Below, piece by piece: positions 13,181 to 25,205 of a DNA stretch of 64,000 nucleotides. The stretch spans positions 79,501 to 143,500 of the forward strand of contig JAODTK010002054.1 in NCBI GenBank assembly GCA_026419785.1. The letters run 5' to 3'. Source of the stretch: Sclerodactyla briareus. Lineage: Eukaryota; Echinodermata; Holothuroidea; Dendrochirotida; Sclerodactylidae. How positions within the stretch are numbered: the first letter of the stretch is position 1; every line of letters starts with the position of its first letter. The notes beneath the pieces were generated by a model. The model was not told the DNA's origin and made no database searches. It saw only the letters and a list, made by a program, of their open reading frames with translations. Made by a program: the position numbers and the translations under genes.

Positions 13181-14047
13181 TGGATTCTCTAAATGAGATC
13201 CTCAGAGGTACCTTCCTTGGGGGAAAATACCAATCCCAGATTTACAAAAGCCGCCCTTGTTCTAGTTCAAATTGGTAGGAGTGAAATGGCTCATGTTCGT
13301 GGTACCCAGAACCCTCTAATGACCAACAGATGCACAAAGGATTACACTCATTTAGGAATGATATTTTTGTTGTTATATTATTTACTTGATCAATATTATT
13401 CATCCGGACTCAAATGATAATTGAGTGGTACATGCTACATGGAAACAAACACTGGTTATTCAGGGACGTCAAGAGCTGATCTGGCCCTATCACAAACTGC
13501 AAGTGCAAGCCCTACCACCTGTGCTCACCAAAAGTGTGATACAATTTCAGAGCCACCAAATTGCCTGGACTCCAGACATTCGGTACCGGGACATTTTCCC
13601 CTACACCCTCCCACTGGTAGCTTTGCTACGAAAAAGATTTTTTTATAGCACTATTGTTTGTGGCCTACGATCGAGGTATTACCTCGCCCTTGGGAAATGC
13701 TGTCAGGAGGTCCACTGTCGGAGCTCTGTCTACTCCAGGTCTCCCTCAATGGTTTGTGTTCTACGTAACACATCTATTACAGACGGGCGATTTGTTTACC
13801 TGTGTGAGTTTCTGTACTACCAGGGATCGACTATGCAGTCCGATCTGACCATTCAAAAAACCTTGTGTATTGGTATTTGAGAGTAGATAAAAAGAAAAAT
13901 TATGTCAAGAAGAATAATATTTTGCTATTTCCAATTATAAATCATCACTAAGATGGTAGGGAAAAATGTAGGTGGAATTATTTTTAGGGTTGCCGTGAAT
14001 TAGGGGAAGGAGAAAAGATGATTGCGTAAATAACATTATTTTCTGTA
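13181..14047. other. Long chance-type frame, no gene supported
   Basis: The plus strand carries one of the longest frames in the window (151 codons, 13425-13880). A second plus frame overlaps it over 13421-13848, and no domain is recognisable in either. Open frames in two registers over the same bases argue against selection on one of them. Confidence 0.4.
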
Positions 14048-14112
14048 ATTGGCAGAGAAATCAAAACCTTTGTGGGTAATCATGAACATAGTATATCAGT
14101 GTGGTGATGATT
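14048..14112 (+). repeat. Dispersed repeat E, copy 1
   Basis: Shares 'ggcagagaaatcaaa', 'gaacatagtatat' and 'agtgtggtg' with 25068-25205 and 20320-20400, all in the same orientation. This is the shortest copy. Confidence 0.6.
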
Positions 14113-14819
14113 GCTTTACTTGATTTATCCATGACCAGCCTTTAGGTATCACTATTCTGGAGCAAGGAGGATGCCTGTGAAACTTTTAAAATATTTTAAT
14201 GAAAAAATTAAAATAATGAATTTATAAAATGAATTATTGTTAAATAAGTAGGATGGGTAACCTTCTCCAGGGTATTTCTCTAATTTCTATACTGTTTTTT
14301 TTTGCTATAATCTTGTCAATATTAATGACTGAGCTACTGGGCAATGAGAAGGTGTTCCCACTCTAGCTCCCTCCCCTCCCCCTTTAGCAGGGCAAACTAC
14401 ACTGACATAGGAGAGAAACGCCAAGTGAACATGGGAGAGGCTGAATTCTCCAGCGACCCAATGGAAGCTGGGAAGTGATGACATGGGTAGAGAAGAGTGT
14501 ACTAACACTGGGGGGGGGGGGGGAAGTAAACTCCTGCTCTCCAATACAACAGCACTGACACGTGGGGGGGGGGGAGGGAACTTGTCCTACGCTCACCTTG
14601 GCTGACTGACACAAATTTTAGTTGAAAAGTTGAAGCCCTGCCTCATGAATTTATGCTGAGCACACGGACATGATTAACACTGGAGGGACAAGAAGACGGA
14701 CAGTGCTACTCCTGTATTGCTCATAAATATGGTTGCACTTACAGTGCATATACAATGTTCAGGCAGGTACACCGCCAACGTGTATACCCCCACCTAAATT
14801 ACTTTAAATCATGTGCATT
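14113..14819. other. No gene seen; poly(G) runs
   Basis: Noncoding stretch with uninterrupted G runs at about 14510-14523 and 14563-14574. The frames on the minus strand over these runs (proline-rich when translated) are artefacts of the homopolymers. Confidence 0.55.
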
Positions 14820-15060
14820 TACCTTTGGTGATTTGAAATTACCTTACTGTTGTTCAGGACCAAATGTAGTCCCCATCCACCAAGTTTTGTATGAATCTGT
14901 CAAAGTAGAACAATTCGCCCCCAAAAACACCACAATTGGACCTCGGACCTCTGTCGACCTTGAAACTTGTGGGAGCACTTTTGCCCACCCACCAAGCTTC
15001 GTGTAATCAGACTAACTCCTGTATTTTTCGCATAAACCAGCATAATAGAATGGCAGCAAA
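14820..15060 (+). repeat. Degenerate repeat module (accaagttttgt type)
   Basis: Two diverged units aligned on 'ccaccaagttttgtatgaat' (about 14877) and 'caccaagcttcgtgtaatca' (about 14990), each next to a 'gacct..gtc.acctt' phrase. Similar to 12130-12190 and more loosely to 10140-10760. Confidence 0.5.
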
Positions 15061-16959
15061 CATGAAGTTAGCCCACTTTTAGCCAGCCAAGATTTTTACC
15101 AGTTGGCGGTCATGGGTAACGCGTGTCATATCATTAAAAAAAAGCATTTGAGAGTTATTGCGCTAGGCCTAAATTTTGAGGGGGCTAAGTCAGGTGGCTG
15201 CAGCACAGCGCAGACACCGTCCCAAATATATAGGCCCGAAACACATACAGTTGTTCCAGATAGATAATGAGTGGGGGGGGACCACATTGCCACCAGAAAT
15301 GGTAGAGGATGAGATGGTACTCTCTGTCACCATTCAGCCTTTCTGTCAATGTACCTGTTTAAACAACTGAGGAGGGGGGTAATTTCATTGGCAGGGGTGT
15401 CTCATGTTCTGCTCTCATATTCCCATAAAAGTGTAACTTCACCTTGCCGCCCTCCACCACCAAGCCCACCCACCCTGATTCTCCTTGCAGCTGCACTGAT
15501 GCACTGTCACGCAGCAGAGAAAAACACAGGAATGCGATCCTTGTTAATTTTTGAGATGTGCACATGGGGGAGTGGGGGGGGGGGGTTCATTGACATGAGT
15601 TGGGGGGGGCACCAGTGGCCCCCTATGCGAGAATATTTTTAATTTCGTCCGGGAGCCTGAGTGTTACACTAAAGTGCCCAACATGACAATGAGGACCTGT
15701 GTGCACAGTACACAATAGCTATTCGAAACCCCGATTGAGTCTGTCCGTTCTCATCTTTCAAATATTAGGACTAACATTCCTGGGTACATGGAGCTTACCA
15801 TTCCCGTTGGGACCTTGCCTTCCCCCTCCCCCCTTTCCATTGGGGAATTCCTAGCCCTGCCCCTCTAAGCTTGCATGCTGCTGCATTGACTGGGAGGGAA
15901 AGACACAGCTGTTAATCTCCTGTTCCTCTGAATGTGAAGGTTGCAGCAACATTCATGGTTCAATAGTACTGGAAGAGGGGTGCATGTAAACCCTATAAAA
16001 CATGTTAACACAGGCAGGAATTCCTCCATCTACAGTAGACACACCGAGAGGGGGTTATGTGGCTGACTGACGACTCTAACACAGTGCGGAAGAATGGGAG
16101 AGACAGTAATAAACTAGCCCTGACTTCACACAACACTCAGAGACAAGCTTCCATTAGCAGGAGTCTCGACAAATAAACACTGGAGTCAGCCAGCCAAATT
16201 GATGCAAAACTGTGTAGTACTAGGGCCAGCCTAGGTGACTGGTGAACTGCCAGTACTGTATAATAAGCACAACTTCACCCAAGTCAATGAACCATTTCCC
16301 CCAAATAGACTGAAGGTGTCACAAACACCCTACCCATGCAAATAAAGTACTCATCATTCTGCCTGTTTAGGTTGAATCACATAAATTCAAGCAAATTCCC
16401 TGCAATTTCGCATTATTGAGTGAAATGGACTGATGCTTTCTACATTCTGATCAGTGGAATTTGCATGACACCATCACCAACCCCAATCAACAGATTGGAC
16501 ATGACCCAACTAATTGTCTGCCCACTACGAAATGGTGCTATATGTGAATGATTTTCAGCCCTATTTTTTGCCCTACTTCTTGCTTTTTGATTAGGTTTTT
16601 TTTTTTTCCATTCTTGTAAAACAGGCTACAACCCAGAAACAGACGTTGAAGAGAAAAATTGTTGGAACCAACCCTTTTCCTCGCAAGGGCAACTAATTAG
16701 GCATTGAAGGATCTCAAACACACTGCACAGGCTTGCAACTTGAATGAGAGAAGCTAAAACAAATCAATGAGTTAAGGCCCGACAGTAGCAATAAATGCTG
16801 CAATGTTGCTCTCTTGTGGCCAACCTGTGCATCCATGACCGTCGTACTTGGTCGGTCGTCGGCCTGTGCAGTCTCAACAAGGCTGCACATTCTGCCAATA
16901 TGGTGTCTCGTTCCCTATCGATCCCTCCTTCCCCCAAAGGGATCCCTGTGATGTAATCC
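15061..16959. other. No gene seen
   Basis: About 1.9 kb of apparently unique noncoding sequence, with G-rich tracts at about 15567-15608. No supportable exon, RNA gene or repeat was found. Confidence 0.5.
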
Positions 16960-17440
16960 CGTTTGGAAATTTAAGCAGACGTTCGTAGGAGTCTTCCAAA
17001 AACAAGACGAGAAAAATGCCAGGTCGAGAATTAAATTACTGTCACAGGTCGGCGCGCTCGGTTACGCACCGATCCAGATGCAATTTTGTTCGTGATCTGG
17101 ACAATAATCTGCAAGGAGCATGTTAAATATATTGTTGGGCAAGTCACCGAGATGATATGGTGTTGGGTATCAAGGATAGCCAAGCAGATGACAAGAACAC
17201 CGGATTGCAATGGTTTTAGCATTTTTCGCTCAAGGCACTTTACTTCCGAAGTATCGGTGGTTTTGATACTTATTTTCAGGGTGGTTTGGATGGACGATAT
17301 TCAAGGCCCAGAGGGGATTCAGGAGTGCCCAGGCAGTGGCACTGAAGAAATTTCCCGAAAAACCTGGAACTTTTTGTCGCTGAAACATATTAGATACATT
17401 TTTGGGAAGTGCCATCAATGCCAAAAACCAAGCCAACGGT
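16960..17440. other. Unique stretch with several CpG sites, function unknown
   Basis: The part around 17030-17090 contains several CpG dinucleotides (cggcgcgctcggttacgcaccga) amid AT-rich surroundings. A 118-codon plus frame (17086-17442) overlaps a minus frame. Neither shows a motif. It could be a regulatory segment or an old exon. Nothing in the sequence decides this. Confidence 0.2.
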
Positions 17441-18810
17441 AGGACTTTGCCTTATTGTGTATGGGGGCTGATTAGAGGATTGGCTCAGTCAGTGGAGCTT
17501 CAGGATTAGCTGACTAGCTTAGTGTGTGTATCTACAGACTACAGTCAATTAGTTACAAGCTCCCGGCCCATTGAAAGCCTGAGAACTTTTCTTTCCCATT
17601 GCTGTGCACAAGACATTTCCCTTGAAATGTTCCACTCTACCCACATATGTAAGAGTGGATACTACGTGAGATGACTTGTAAGAAGTGGCAGGCATTTCAG
17701 TTTTGAGAGTTCCCCGGGGACACAAAGTGATGTACTGAAATGGTTGTGTAGGGGTGAAAAAGCACGAGGTTCATTCTGTATAGTACAAGGTGACAAATAT
17801 GATCATGGGGAATATCTGTAAAGCGCTTTGAGCATGTTTTCTACATGGAGAAGCACTTTACAGGAACCAGATATGAATTATTTTCTTGTTCAGATTGTCC
17901 TGGTATGATCCTGGTATTAGTTTGAAGGTCTCCTGTCCCCCCCCCCCCAGGAGTCCTCCGACCCCCTCCCCGTCTCGTCTACTGCTGCCCCCTCCCCAGG
18001 ATGTCCTTGTTGCCTGCTGCGTGTGGGCTCTTAAAACTCTCTTGATCATCCAGCAGAGCTAGACTATTGTGGAACGAGTTAAATTTGATATCAAAGTCTC
18101 AACCTATGATGCATGAGGGGAGAAAATTTTTCATCCAAACCCTATGAGAAGCGATAATTTCAGGACAACCGAACTGATATTGTGAGCGAATGATGACTGT
18201 ACTCCACCAGAAATTTGAGCACCAAGTGGAATATTCAGGCAAACTTTCCAATATTGCTTCACCCCCAGACCTGAATTCCACCTTTGTCCAATTCTGGCTT
18301 GTTTTTCTGTTCACACACCTCTAGTAGGGAGGTAGATATAGTGAGTGCTATGAATGATTGGTCCTGCACCAGCTGATTCCACGAGAGACTAGTATTTTTG
18401 TAATATACTTGCACAATTCCCACAGGAAGTTGTTTGAAATGTAGCTGGGAGAGCACTACTGGACTACTCGTATACAATACCTAATCATGACATGCACTGT
18501 AGTAGAGTACCTTACACTGTACGTAACACTTGTTACAATCAATGAGGAACCAACTTGAATCAAGCTTGTTTACGCCGCCGGACCATCTATTGTGAGCGCT
18601 GGGTGTGAACCAATAAAGTTGGAGTGGAGGAATATTAGGCCCTGCATTTAATCACCAGATTCTTCCTGTTGGAAGACATTAGGCAGCTTAACCTGAGTAT
18701 TCTCTGTAAAATAGACTCATCAGGAACTTCCGTGTGAGAAAGGTAAAGCAAGTGGTTCAGGTACTAGTCGCTTCCTCTCAAACACAGTACCGCGATGCCA
18801 TAAATTAGGA
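17441..18810. other. No gene seen
   Basis: Noncoding. A C run of about 13 at 17937-17949 sits in a C-rich stretch reaching about 18000. Confidence 0.5.
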
Positions 18811-19160
18811 ATGTGTTTCATCAATATTCATGATTACCAGCATGAGCTGCATTTCTACAAAACTTGGGGGGTGTGGACTTTAGATGGTTGCAAAAAACAT
18901 GGCAAGGATTTCCAGGCCACTGGAGGTCAAATTGGATATATTCACAATCTCTCTTACTGCGTGTCGGATTTACATGAAATTTGGTGGGTGTGGACTTTTA
19001 GTTGGACCCGAAAAACATGACAATGATTTCAAGATCACTAGAGGTCAAGTTCGAAATAATTTTGCGGTTTATCAACTTTGCAAGCATCTCAACAAAACTT
19101 GGTGAATGTAGACTACAACTACCGTTGGTTCCAAATTACATATTATGGGTCATCTTCAAG
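18811..19160 (+). repeat. Family A internal modules, tandem
   Basis: Three successive units of about 115-125 bp can be aligned on 'aaacttgg.gggtgtggact', 'gaaaaacatgacaa.gattt' and 'caggcactggaggtcaa'. These match the 7390-7480 module of family A copy 1. No CCG end or AGGTCA array is attached, so this is a fragment or a local amplification of the module. Confidence 0.65.
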
Positions 19161-20319
19161 TCCACTCAACTATTGCAGATTTGTGCAAACCTGCCACGTC
19201 CGCTGGTCACGGATGTCGTCCTTTTAATATATAATCCTTGATAACCAATATCGCCGCCAACCATTGTTTGGAGGTGGGACTATACATGTTGGCAGTTCAC
19301 CCACCACTGGCCACCAGGTGATGTTGTTTGTTTGTTTCATAACATGGGGGTTGTGTTTGCTTTGAGCAGCACCTTTCCTGACAAAGCTCCAATGATCAAA
19401 GCAAGGAAGCAGTACTCTGAAGGAGCATCGGAACATCCCCAGTGCGACGGCAATGCGATGAGAGTACAGAGTAGCCAATCACTAACGGCATTACTGTTGC
19501 AGTTTTAATTGATAATTTATCGTACATAGGTATAACTGTAGTTATAATTTGCTGAAAAATTCTGCAGCCTCTCTTCAACGTGGAACACTGATTAAGGCAC
19601 TCCGGAGATTGCTCCTCTCGCATGCATCATTGTCACCCTACACAGGCACTTGTGACATGTTTGTCTGCTGGGCTGATTTGCCTTCAGTGTTCCAGTGGAG
19701 TGACAGCAAACTGGGATAAACTTTGCATTGCTTCTCCTGTCCTCCCTTGTTTCCCAGCAAACAAATATCAAACTGGGAGTCACTTGGATATAACTATAGG
19801 TGTATATTATTAGTGTCTGTAGAATTCACTGCATAATTCAGCCAAGAGGCAAAAAATTTGGAGGAATCCACAAACAGATACGATCGCAGCAAGCACTTGG
19901 CTCATGTGTGCGATCGCCTATGTTTAGCCTGAATCAGTTGTAGAATGTCGTAGTACGATCTTCATTCGTTGATGCTAATCATCATGGGCTAGCTTTGATT
20001 GGCTGACAGTTGTGGGTATGCCAAATATCTCTTATTAGTATCATTATTAGTAGCTAGGATGGTAATTGTGATTCTCTGTAGATATTCAGGCGGGTAAAAC
20101 TAAGTCCCATCAGAAGCAACATCTATTAGTATCAATGTTTTCCAAGTTGATTTAACACACACAACATGTAAGGGAGGGGGTGGGGGGTTTTAGAGGGGGG
20201 GGTCGTTTCAAAACTGTTTGATTATTGGTCAATTACTGGTTGGTGGCGTCAACTCGTTTTTGGTCTCCATATTGCAATCATTCTGTATTGGTATAAAGAC
20301 TAATCCCTGTGGGTATTCA
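19161..20319. other. No gene seen
   Basis: Short frames only. A G-rich tract lies at about 20172-20203. Confidence 0.5.
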
Positions 20320-20400
20320 AATAAACATAGTATATTGTATGGTGGCTATGGTCTAATCTAGTACAGGAACTAAGAGGAGTCAACTCAAGTAGTTCATGTT
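20320..20400 (+). repeat. Dispersed repeat E, copy 2
   Basis: Aligns with 25100-25190 over 'aacatagtatatt', 'tatggtggctat', 'aatctagta' and 'aggagtcaact'. Same orientation as the other copies. Confidence 0.65.
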
Positions 20401-20486
20401 TCTTTTATTTGCTTTTGCTTACTTAACTAATATTGTGACTTTCTGTTACCTACTGTTATTTACCAAGTTTTGCTCAACCAGGTTAA

Positions 20487-20747
20487 AGGCCATATATCTT
20501 ATTACGGGATTTACCGCATTACAAAACTCACGATGGACTTATTTTGGTCCCCTGGTCTTTGAATCCTGAACTGGCTGATTGTCACAACATCATCATTCAT
20601 TCCCGACAGGAGTGGGTCAACCCTGACTTCGAGCGGGTAGCACGCCATCAACTGGAAACCCACATCCCTACGTTTCCTGATACCGATCCTATCACTGTCG
20701 GACAGGTGACGGGCAATACATATATTGCTTGCATGTTATGTTGAAGA
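20487..20747 (+). CDS. Unidentified open stretch, possible exon
   Basis: An open frame of about 86 codons begins just after the acceptor-like 'ttttgctcaaccag' (ending 20481) and an in-frame TAA (20484-20486). It includes the acidic/aromatic stretch HSRQEWVNPDFERVARHQ. A donor-like CAG/GTGACG lies near 20703-20709. I do not recognise the family. A second plus frame further on (20725-20964) contains EDEWVKYDQLSPRERGHC, so the region might be a decayed gene or retroelement. Against coding: no start codon in good context, no domain, and no matching exon nearby. Confidence 0.15.
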
Positions 20748-20929
20748 ATCAGTACTGTACCACGATAGCCGGGCCTACAACTTTTCAAAATTTTGTTTAG
20801 CGAGGGGAAGAGGGGGGCACCGTTCCCCGACAGAAGACGAATGGGTGAAGTACGATCAACTGTCACCGAGGGAGCGTGGGCACTGCCTCCACAGATGGGT
20901 AAATGCAACCCCTAGCGGGTACTGCCTAT

Positions 20930-21845
20930 GCTTCGCCCCCCCCCATCCCCACCCCTTCATTTGAATCTGCCTAAAGCTCCAGCCACCTCGTCTAATGATC
21001 CGGTAACTGCTGGGTAATGTGGTAGGGCCGTGCACCAGTGGCACAACAGAAGGAGGAATAAGGGTTTTCCACTGAGGAACAAATTTTTCTAACATTTGTA
21101 AAAGTATAAATTTAAGACTTTTTCTTTCCCTCCTCTCCCAAATTTTCAGCAATCAACAGCAGCTGGAAAGGGGTGGAGGTGGGTGGGGTTGTTGGGGGAT
21201 AACCATGGTCACATCAATTTTGCTTCTCTGCTGTCATCATTCCCCCCCCAACTCTTCCATGCTTTACTCTCGTCTCGCCTCTTTCTTTTCCAACTTCACC
21301 AAACTTAACAACTAACCCCCAGTCCAAGTGCTTCTTTCAAGTCAAGTTTCTTCTTCTTATCAAAACCTACAGATTACAAATACAGTGTACTTGGTAGCTT
21401 ACAATCTTGGGTCGAAATGTTGAACACTTACAGCCACACCCTACTTGGGGCGCTCCAAATAGCGATCTTGGGTGTATTACTTGAGACCAAATCTACAACC
21501 CCATTTGTTTCCATTCCTCCTCCCCCGTACAAAGTTGAATCGACCAACAATGTTGAATGCATTTGGGGTCTCAGGAATCACATTGTGCAGGGGAGCGGGG
21601 TTCTATCCATCCTCAGGAGGGGATGTTCCCACAAATTCTGTTTTAGATGTAGCTGAGGGCGCCCCCACTAGAGGGCGCTCTCTCTGGGCGTGTACTTACC
21701 AATTGGTTCATCGTGGTGTACCCCCTCCTCCCCCAGTTGAATCTGTTGAAGCACCAGCCACGGCCTGAGAGCAGGTGTTGTTGGTTGACGTGGTAGGCAG
21801 TGTTCTTGACAGTAGCAGGGGAGCCAGCGCTCGTGGCGACGGCTG
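20930..21845. repeat. Locally duplicated segment, diverged
   Basis: The segment 20935-21035 (ttgaatctgcctaaagctcc, then ccagccac, then tgtggtaggg) resembles 21733-21800 (ttgaatctgttgaagcacc, then ccagccac, then acgtggtaggc). A weaker third relative, C-rich followed by agttgaatcgacc, lies at about 21510-21545. The copies are in the same orientation. It is not clear whether this is an old repeat or a duplicated exon-like block. A strong minus-strand donor-like sequence, ATTG/GTAAGTACAC, lies at about 21692-21705. Confidence 0.35.
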
Positions 21846-21989
21846 GGGAGGAACGATGACTAATGGTCAATGGGTACATAAATAATACATAATCCACCTA
21901 ACTAAAAAGAGTAGGGTTAAAACTCACAAAGGAGGATACTTACCTGTACACATATGCCTAGTCATATTTACAGCTCCTAAATGGTGGAA

Positions 21990-22115
21990 ACAAAAGGTGC
22001 CACGGCAAACCCCACTTGACCAGCCTTCGGTTATATTTCGCCACCAAAATGTGAGCATCTGCTCCAAGTTCTGGAATAAGGATCGGATTTGGCACGAATC
22101 CCTCTTACAATCTTC
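21990..22115 (+). repeat. Dispersed repeat D, copy 2
   Basis: Same orientation as 1279-1400, sharing ccccacttgacca, gttatatttcgccaccaa and gcatctgctccaagttctgg. The flanks do not match. Confidence 0.65.
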
Positions 22116-24432
22116 TCATGCAAGTGAACTAAGTAATCAGCAGACAGGATAAATCCTACCTAGGCGACAAGAGTTTTCCGTTTGTAAAATTAGAAACGGA
22201 ATTTGTCATTTCACCTACACATTTCAATGGATAACCTGAAAAAACGATTACAAAACGGCCTTTGGCATTTAGAGAACCGGGAAATTCTTGTTCTACCTTA
22301 CCCATTCACAGAGAAGACACCCACTTATCTTCTATGTACTGCTCCTAGCTGCAGGGGGGAGTTCTCCTAACAGTTAGTGTACGGGAAAAAGACCCCTTTA
22401 TAGGGGAGCTTTCCACCAATTTGTCTGAAGGACGGCGTCGCACGCTGAACAATAATCTTGGCCCTGCTCCCAGGCGGATATAATCTGAAACTTTTAATGT
22501 GACCAGAAATGTGGCAAGTGGCAAATTAAAATAACAATGTACTGTCGGAGGAGGTCAATGTTAGGACATCTCGGAACAAGCACTGCTTGCCTCAAAACTA
22601 CATCAGTCAATGAATAGACCAGAATGGGTGATGAGAAGCAAAAATGGACTTGACTGCTCAGGTTCAATGGCTTTCCAAGGAAAGTGGCAATTTGTCATTG
22701 GATCTCTAGCTTTCATGTAGCTTGTTATTGAAGCTACTGATAATGTCTCATACTGCCATTGGTCATGTCTGTATTATTTAGCACACATTAGGCAGTGGAT
22801 ATAAACGTTTGGTACAAATTCACCTGGGTCATCGAGCACACTTATTTTACCCCCCTACTTCTTTAAATAACTGGAACACTTGCAGTGTTGTGGGGATATT
22901 AATAAACAGCTTTGGCAATGATTTTATCACATTCAAAACAAGTTTCAGGCTGGTCCTTTGCTTCAGGTTTCAAGCAAAATCAAAGCATTTTTGGGTGCAT
23001 TTATGGGGACAGTTAATAGTTTAGAGCTACTTGTAGTCGTGTGTAATAGTGTAGTTGTGTGTAATAGACTACAGTGTAGGGTTACAACCTTCGCAGAAAA
23101 AAAACAGACAACATCGAAAAGCACGGGCAAAATTGTTGTATTTGATTCAATGTTGTATTAAATTTTGTGGTCTAACTACAATTGAAAGTGCGAGCGAGGT
23201 TTTGTCCCAGCTATTTATCTGCGGGGGTGTAGGTCTCCAGGCATGGGCCTAAGCTAGGTTGTAGTCAACCCCTCAAAAAAAGGTCGGGGGGGGGGGGGGT
23301 TGCTGATAAGGAAAAGATTATGGTATCCATTTTGCACAATATACAAACGGCCTCGATTGAACACAGAATACATTCAAAGTTGGGTGTGAACTGACAAGCT
23401 ATATACCGAACCTCATTGTTCCTTAATCATGTAAGTTGCCCTTTAATGATACTGGCACAGACTTGACCAGGATCTACACTGATTTGTGTTGACACATTTA
23501 TCAAGGTAGATACAGGTTGAAGGGAAGGTGGGGATAATGAGGTTTGATGAGCAGAATTCAACCCTCATATCCTGGATGATCATGTCAGGAAGTCTGCATG
23601 ATTGATGCCAATAATATACCTGCCTATTATGATAGGTCAGCCACCCCTTAGTACGACATAGCCATGCTTCACTGCTGTATACACTGGCTGCAGTACACTG
23701 TTGTTTTGCAGGGATCGAAATAAGGGATCAGAGTCCAGGGGTTACTTTTCAAAAGAAAGAGCCCCTGGTTGTGGAATCTGGCATGGACCAGGGGTTATCT
23801 TGGTAGACCAGGGGCTCTATCACTTTGCTTTATGCAGGGAGGAGACCAGGGCTTCAAATCTTCAAATGAGAAAACCAACCCCAACTGAAGTGTCAGTCTG
23901 CCAACAAAAGACATTGAAATCGTGCTGCTGCAGTTTATTGTAGGCTGCCTAAATGTGACCAAGTGAAGACCCCAGTGGCTATTCCCCATTTCCCCCCCCC
24001 CAAAAAAGGACCCTGGTTTATACAATCTCAATACAACCTGCGATTATTGATGTATTTTAGGGAGCTAAAGCCTCTGGGCCCCCACTTATCGTGAAACCTG
24101 GGCCGACTGTGTGGTTAACTGAACCAGTTGGAAACGGGGTTGCAGTTCACATGTACTTAATCAGTTGATTTCAAGTCTTCTCCAAGTTTTCTTCATGACT
24201 GCTCTAGGATTAATTCATAATGTGGCTTCAATAGCAGCAATTACAGGTCTCCCCCCCCCCAGTCATTGCGGATGGGACTGGATTGTTTTTAGCTGCGGTG
24301 AGCAGCTCTACAAGTAGCAGGTCTCTCCATCCGTTCGTTCGTTAATTTGTTTGTTTGTTCGTTCTGTTCGTCACGTTCACTCATAAACTTCTATCCTAAA
24401 CAGTACATGCGATCAGGTTGAAACTTGTTATC
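22116..24432. other. No gene seen; small inverted repeat at 23758
   Basis: Mostly unique noncoding DNA. A perfect 12-bp inverted repeat, agagcccctggt (23758-23769) and accaggggctct (23807-23818), encloses a 37-base loop that itself contains accaggggtt. A G run lies at about 23286-23299. Seen by eye only. Confidence 0.5.
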
Positions 24433-24617
24433 CAAGGGTGCAGCCACTCAGGGGAGAGGGGGTTGTGAGACCACCCCCCCCCCACCCCATCATTTTTAAG
24501 AATGCCTCCAACTTCTCTGCATACGAACAAATTGCTATCTGCTACATTGAACCCCTCTCAAGATTACCGGGAACCCCCCCTCCTGCTCCCAACTTTGAAC
24601 ATGTGGTTGTGCCCGTG
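24433..24617. mobile_element. hAT-type MITE (family M1), copy 2
   Basis: The left end CAAGGGTGCAGCCACT is identical to copy 1 at 2698. The right end, reverse-complemented, is CACGGGCACAACCAC, a degraded terminal repeat. It is 185 bp long, close to the 180 bp of copy 1, with the same poly-G/C-rich shoulders. The flanks ttgttatc and gctttacc do not form a convincing 8-bp duplication, so this copy is probably older. Noncoding. Confidence 0.7.
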
Positions 24618-25067
24618 GCTTTACCTCCTGTAATCACTCTGTGATGACCTGACCTCAACTCTGCCTCACAAACGTTCTAACCACTATTTATTATTGCATA
24701 TAAAGTGAGTATATAATATCACTCAGCTGTTGGGAACACACCACAATATCAAGGTTATCTATTATCCAGGTTTGTCACGTTGATTCATATTGGGTAACAT
24801 GCATGTTGCGGACGGACGGGCAGTTTATCTGTGATTTTGGTTTTTTCTTCACTACAGCGAATTGCCTTAAGCAAGTCTGGTAATGCCTTCACCGTTTGAA
24901 AAACCTTACATAATAAATTATGAGTAAAAAGGAATGAACCATGTTGAGTAGGATAATATCTTGCCTTTCAAAGGTATAGGGACCCATCTATCTGACACTG
25001 TCAAAATAAATGTTCAGTGAGAGTTGAATTGTTTTGGTCCGCCATGTGCAAGTGACAGAAAATTTCA

Positions 25068-25205
25068 TGGTTGCCAGAGAAATCAAATCTTCAAAGTAAT
25101 CAAGTGAACATAGTATATTAGTATGGTGGCTATAGTGTATAAATCTAGTATAGGAAGTGAAGAGCCTCTAACAGGAGTCAACTAAACTTGATTTTCATAC
25201 TTTTA
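25068..25205 (+). repeat. Dispersed repeat E, copy 3
   Basis: The longest of the three E copies. It covers 'ttgccagagaaatcaaa' through 'gaacatagtatattagtatg' to 'aggagtcaacta'. Copy 1 (14048) matches its left half and copy 2 (20320) its right half. No terminal repeats were found. Confidence 0.65.

Noticed and set aside
13425..13880. 151-codon plus-strand frame, one of the longest in the window
   Set aside because: Overlapping open frames in another register, no domain, no splice pair; this length is expected by chance in 64 kb searched in six frames.
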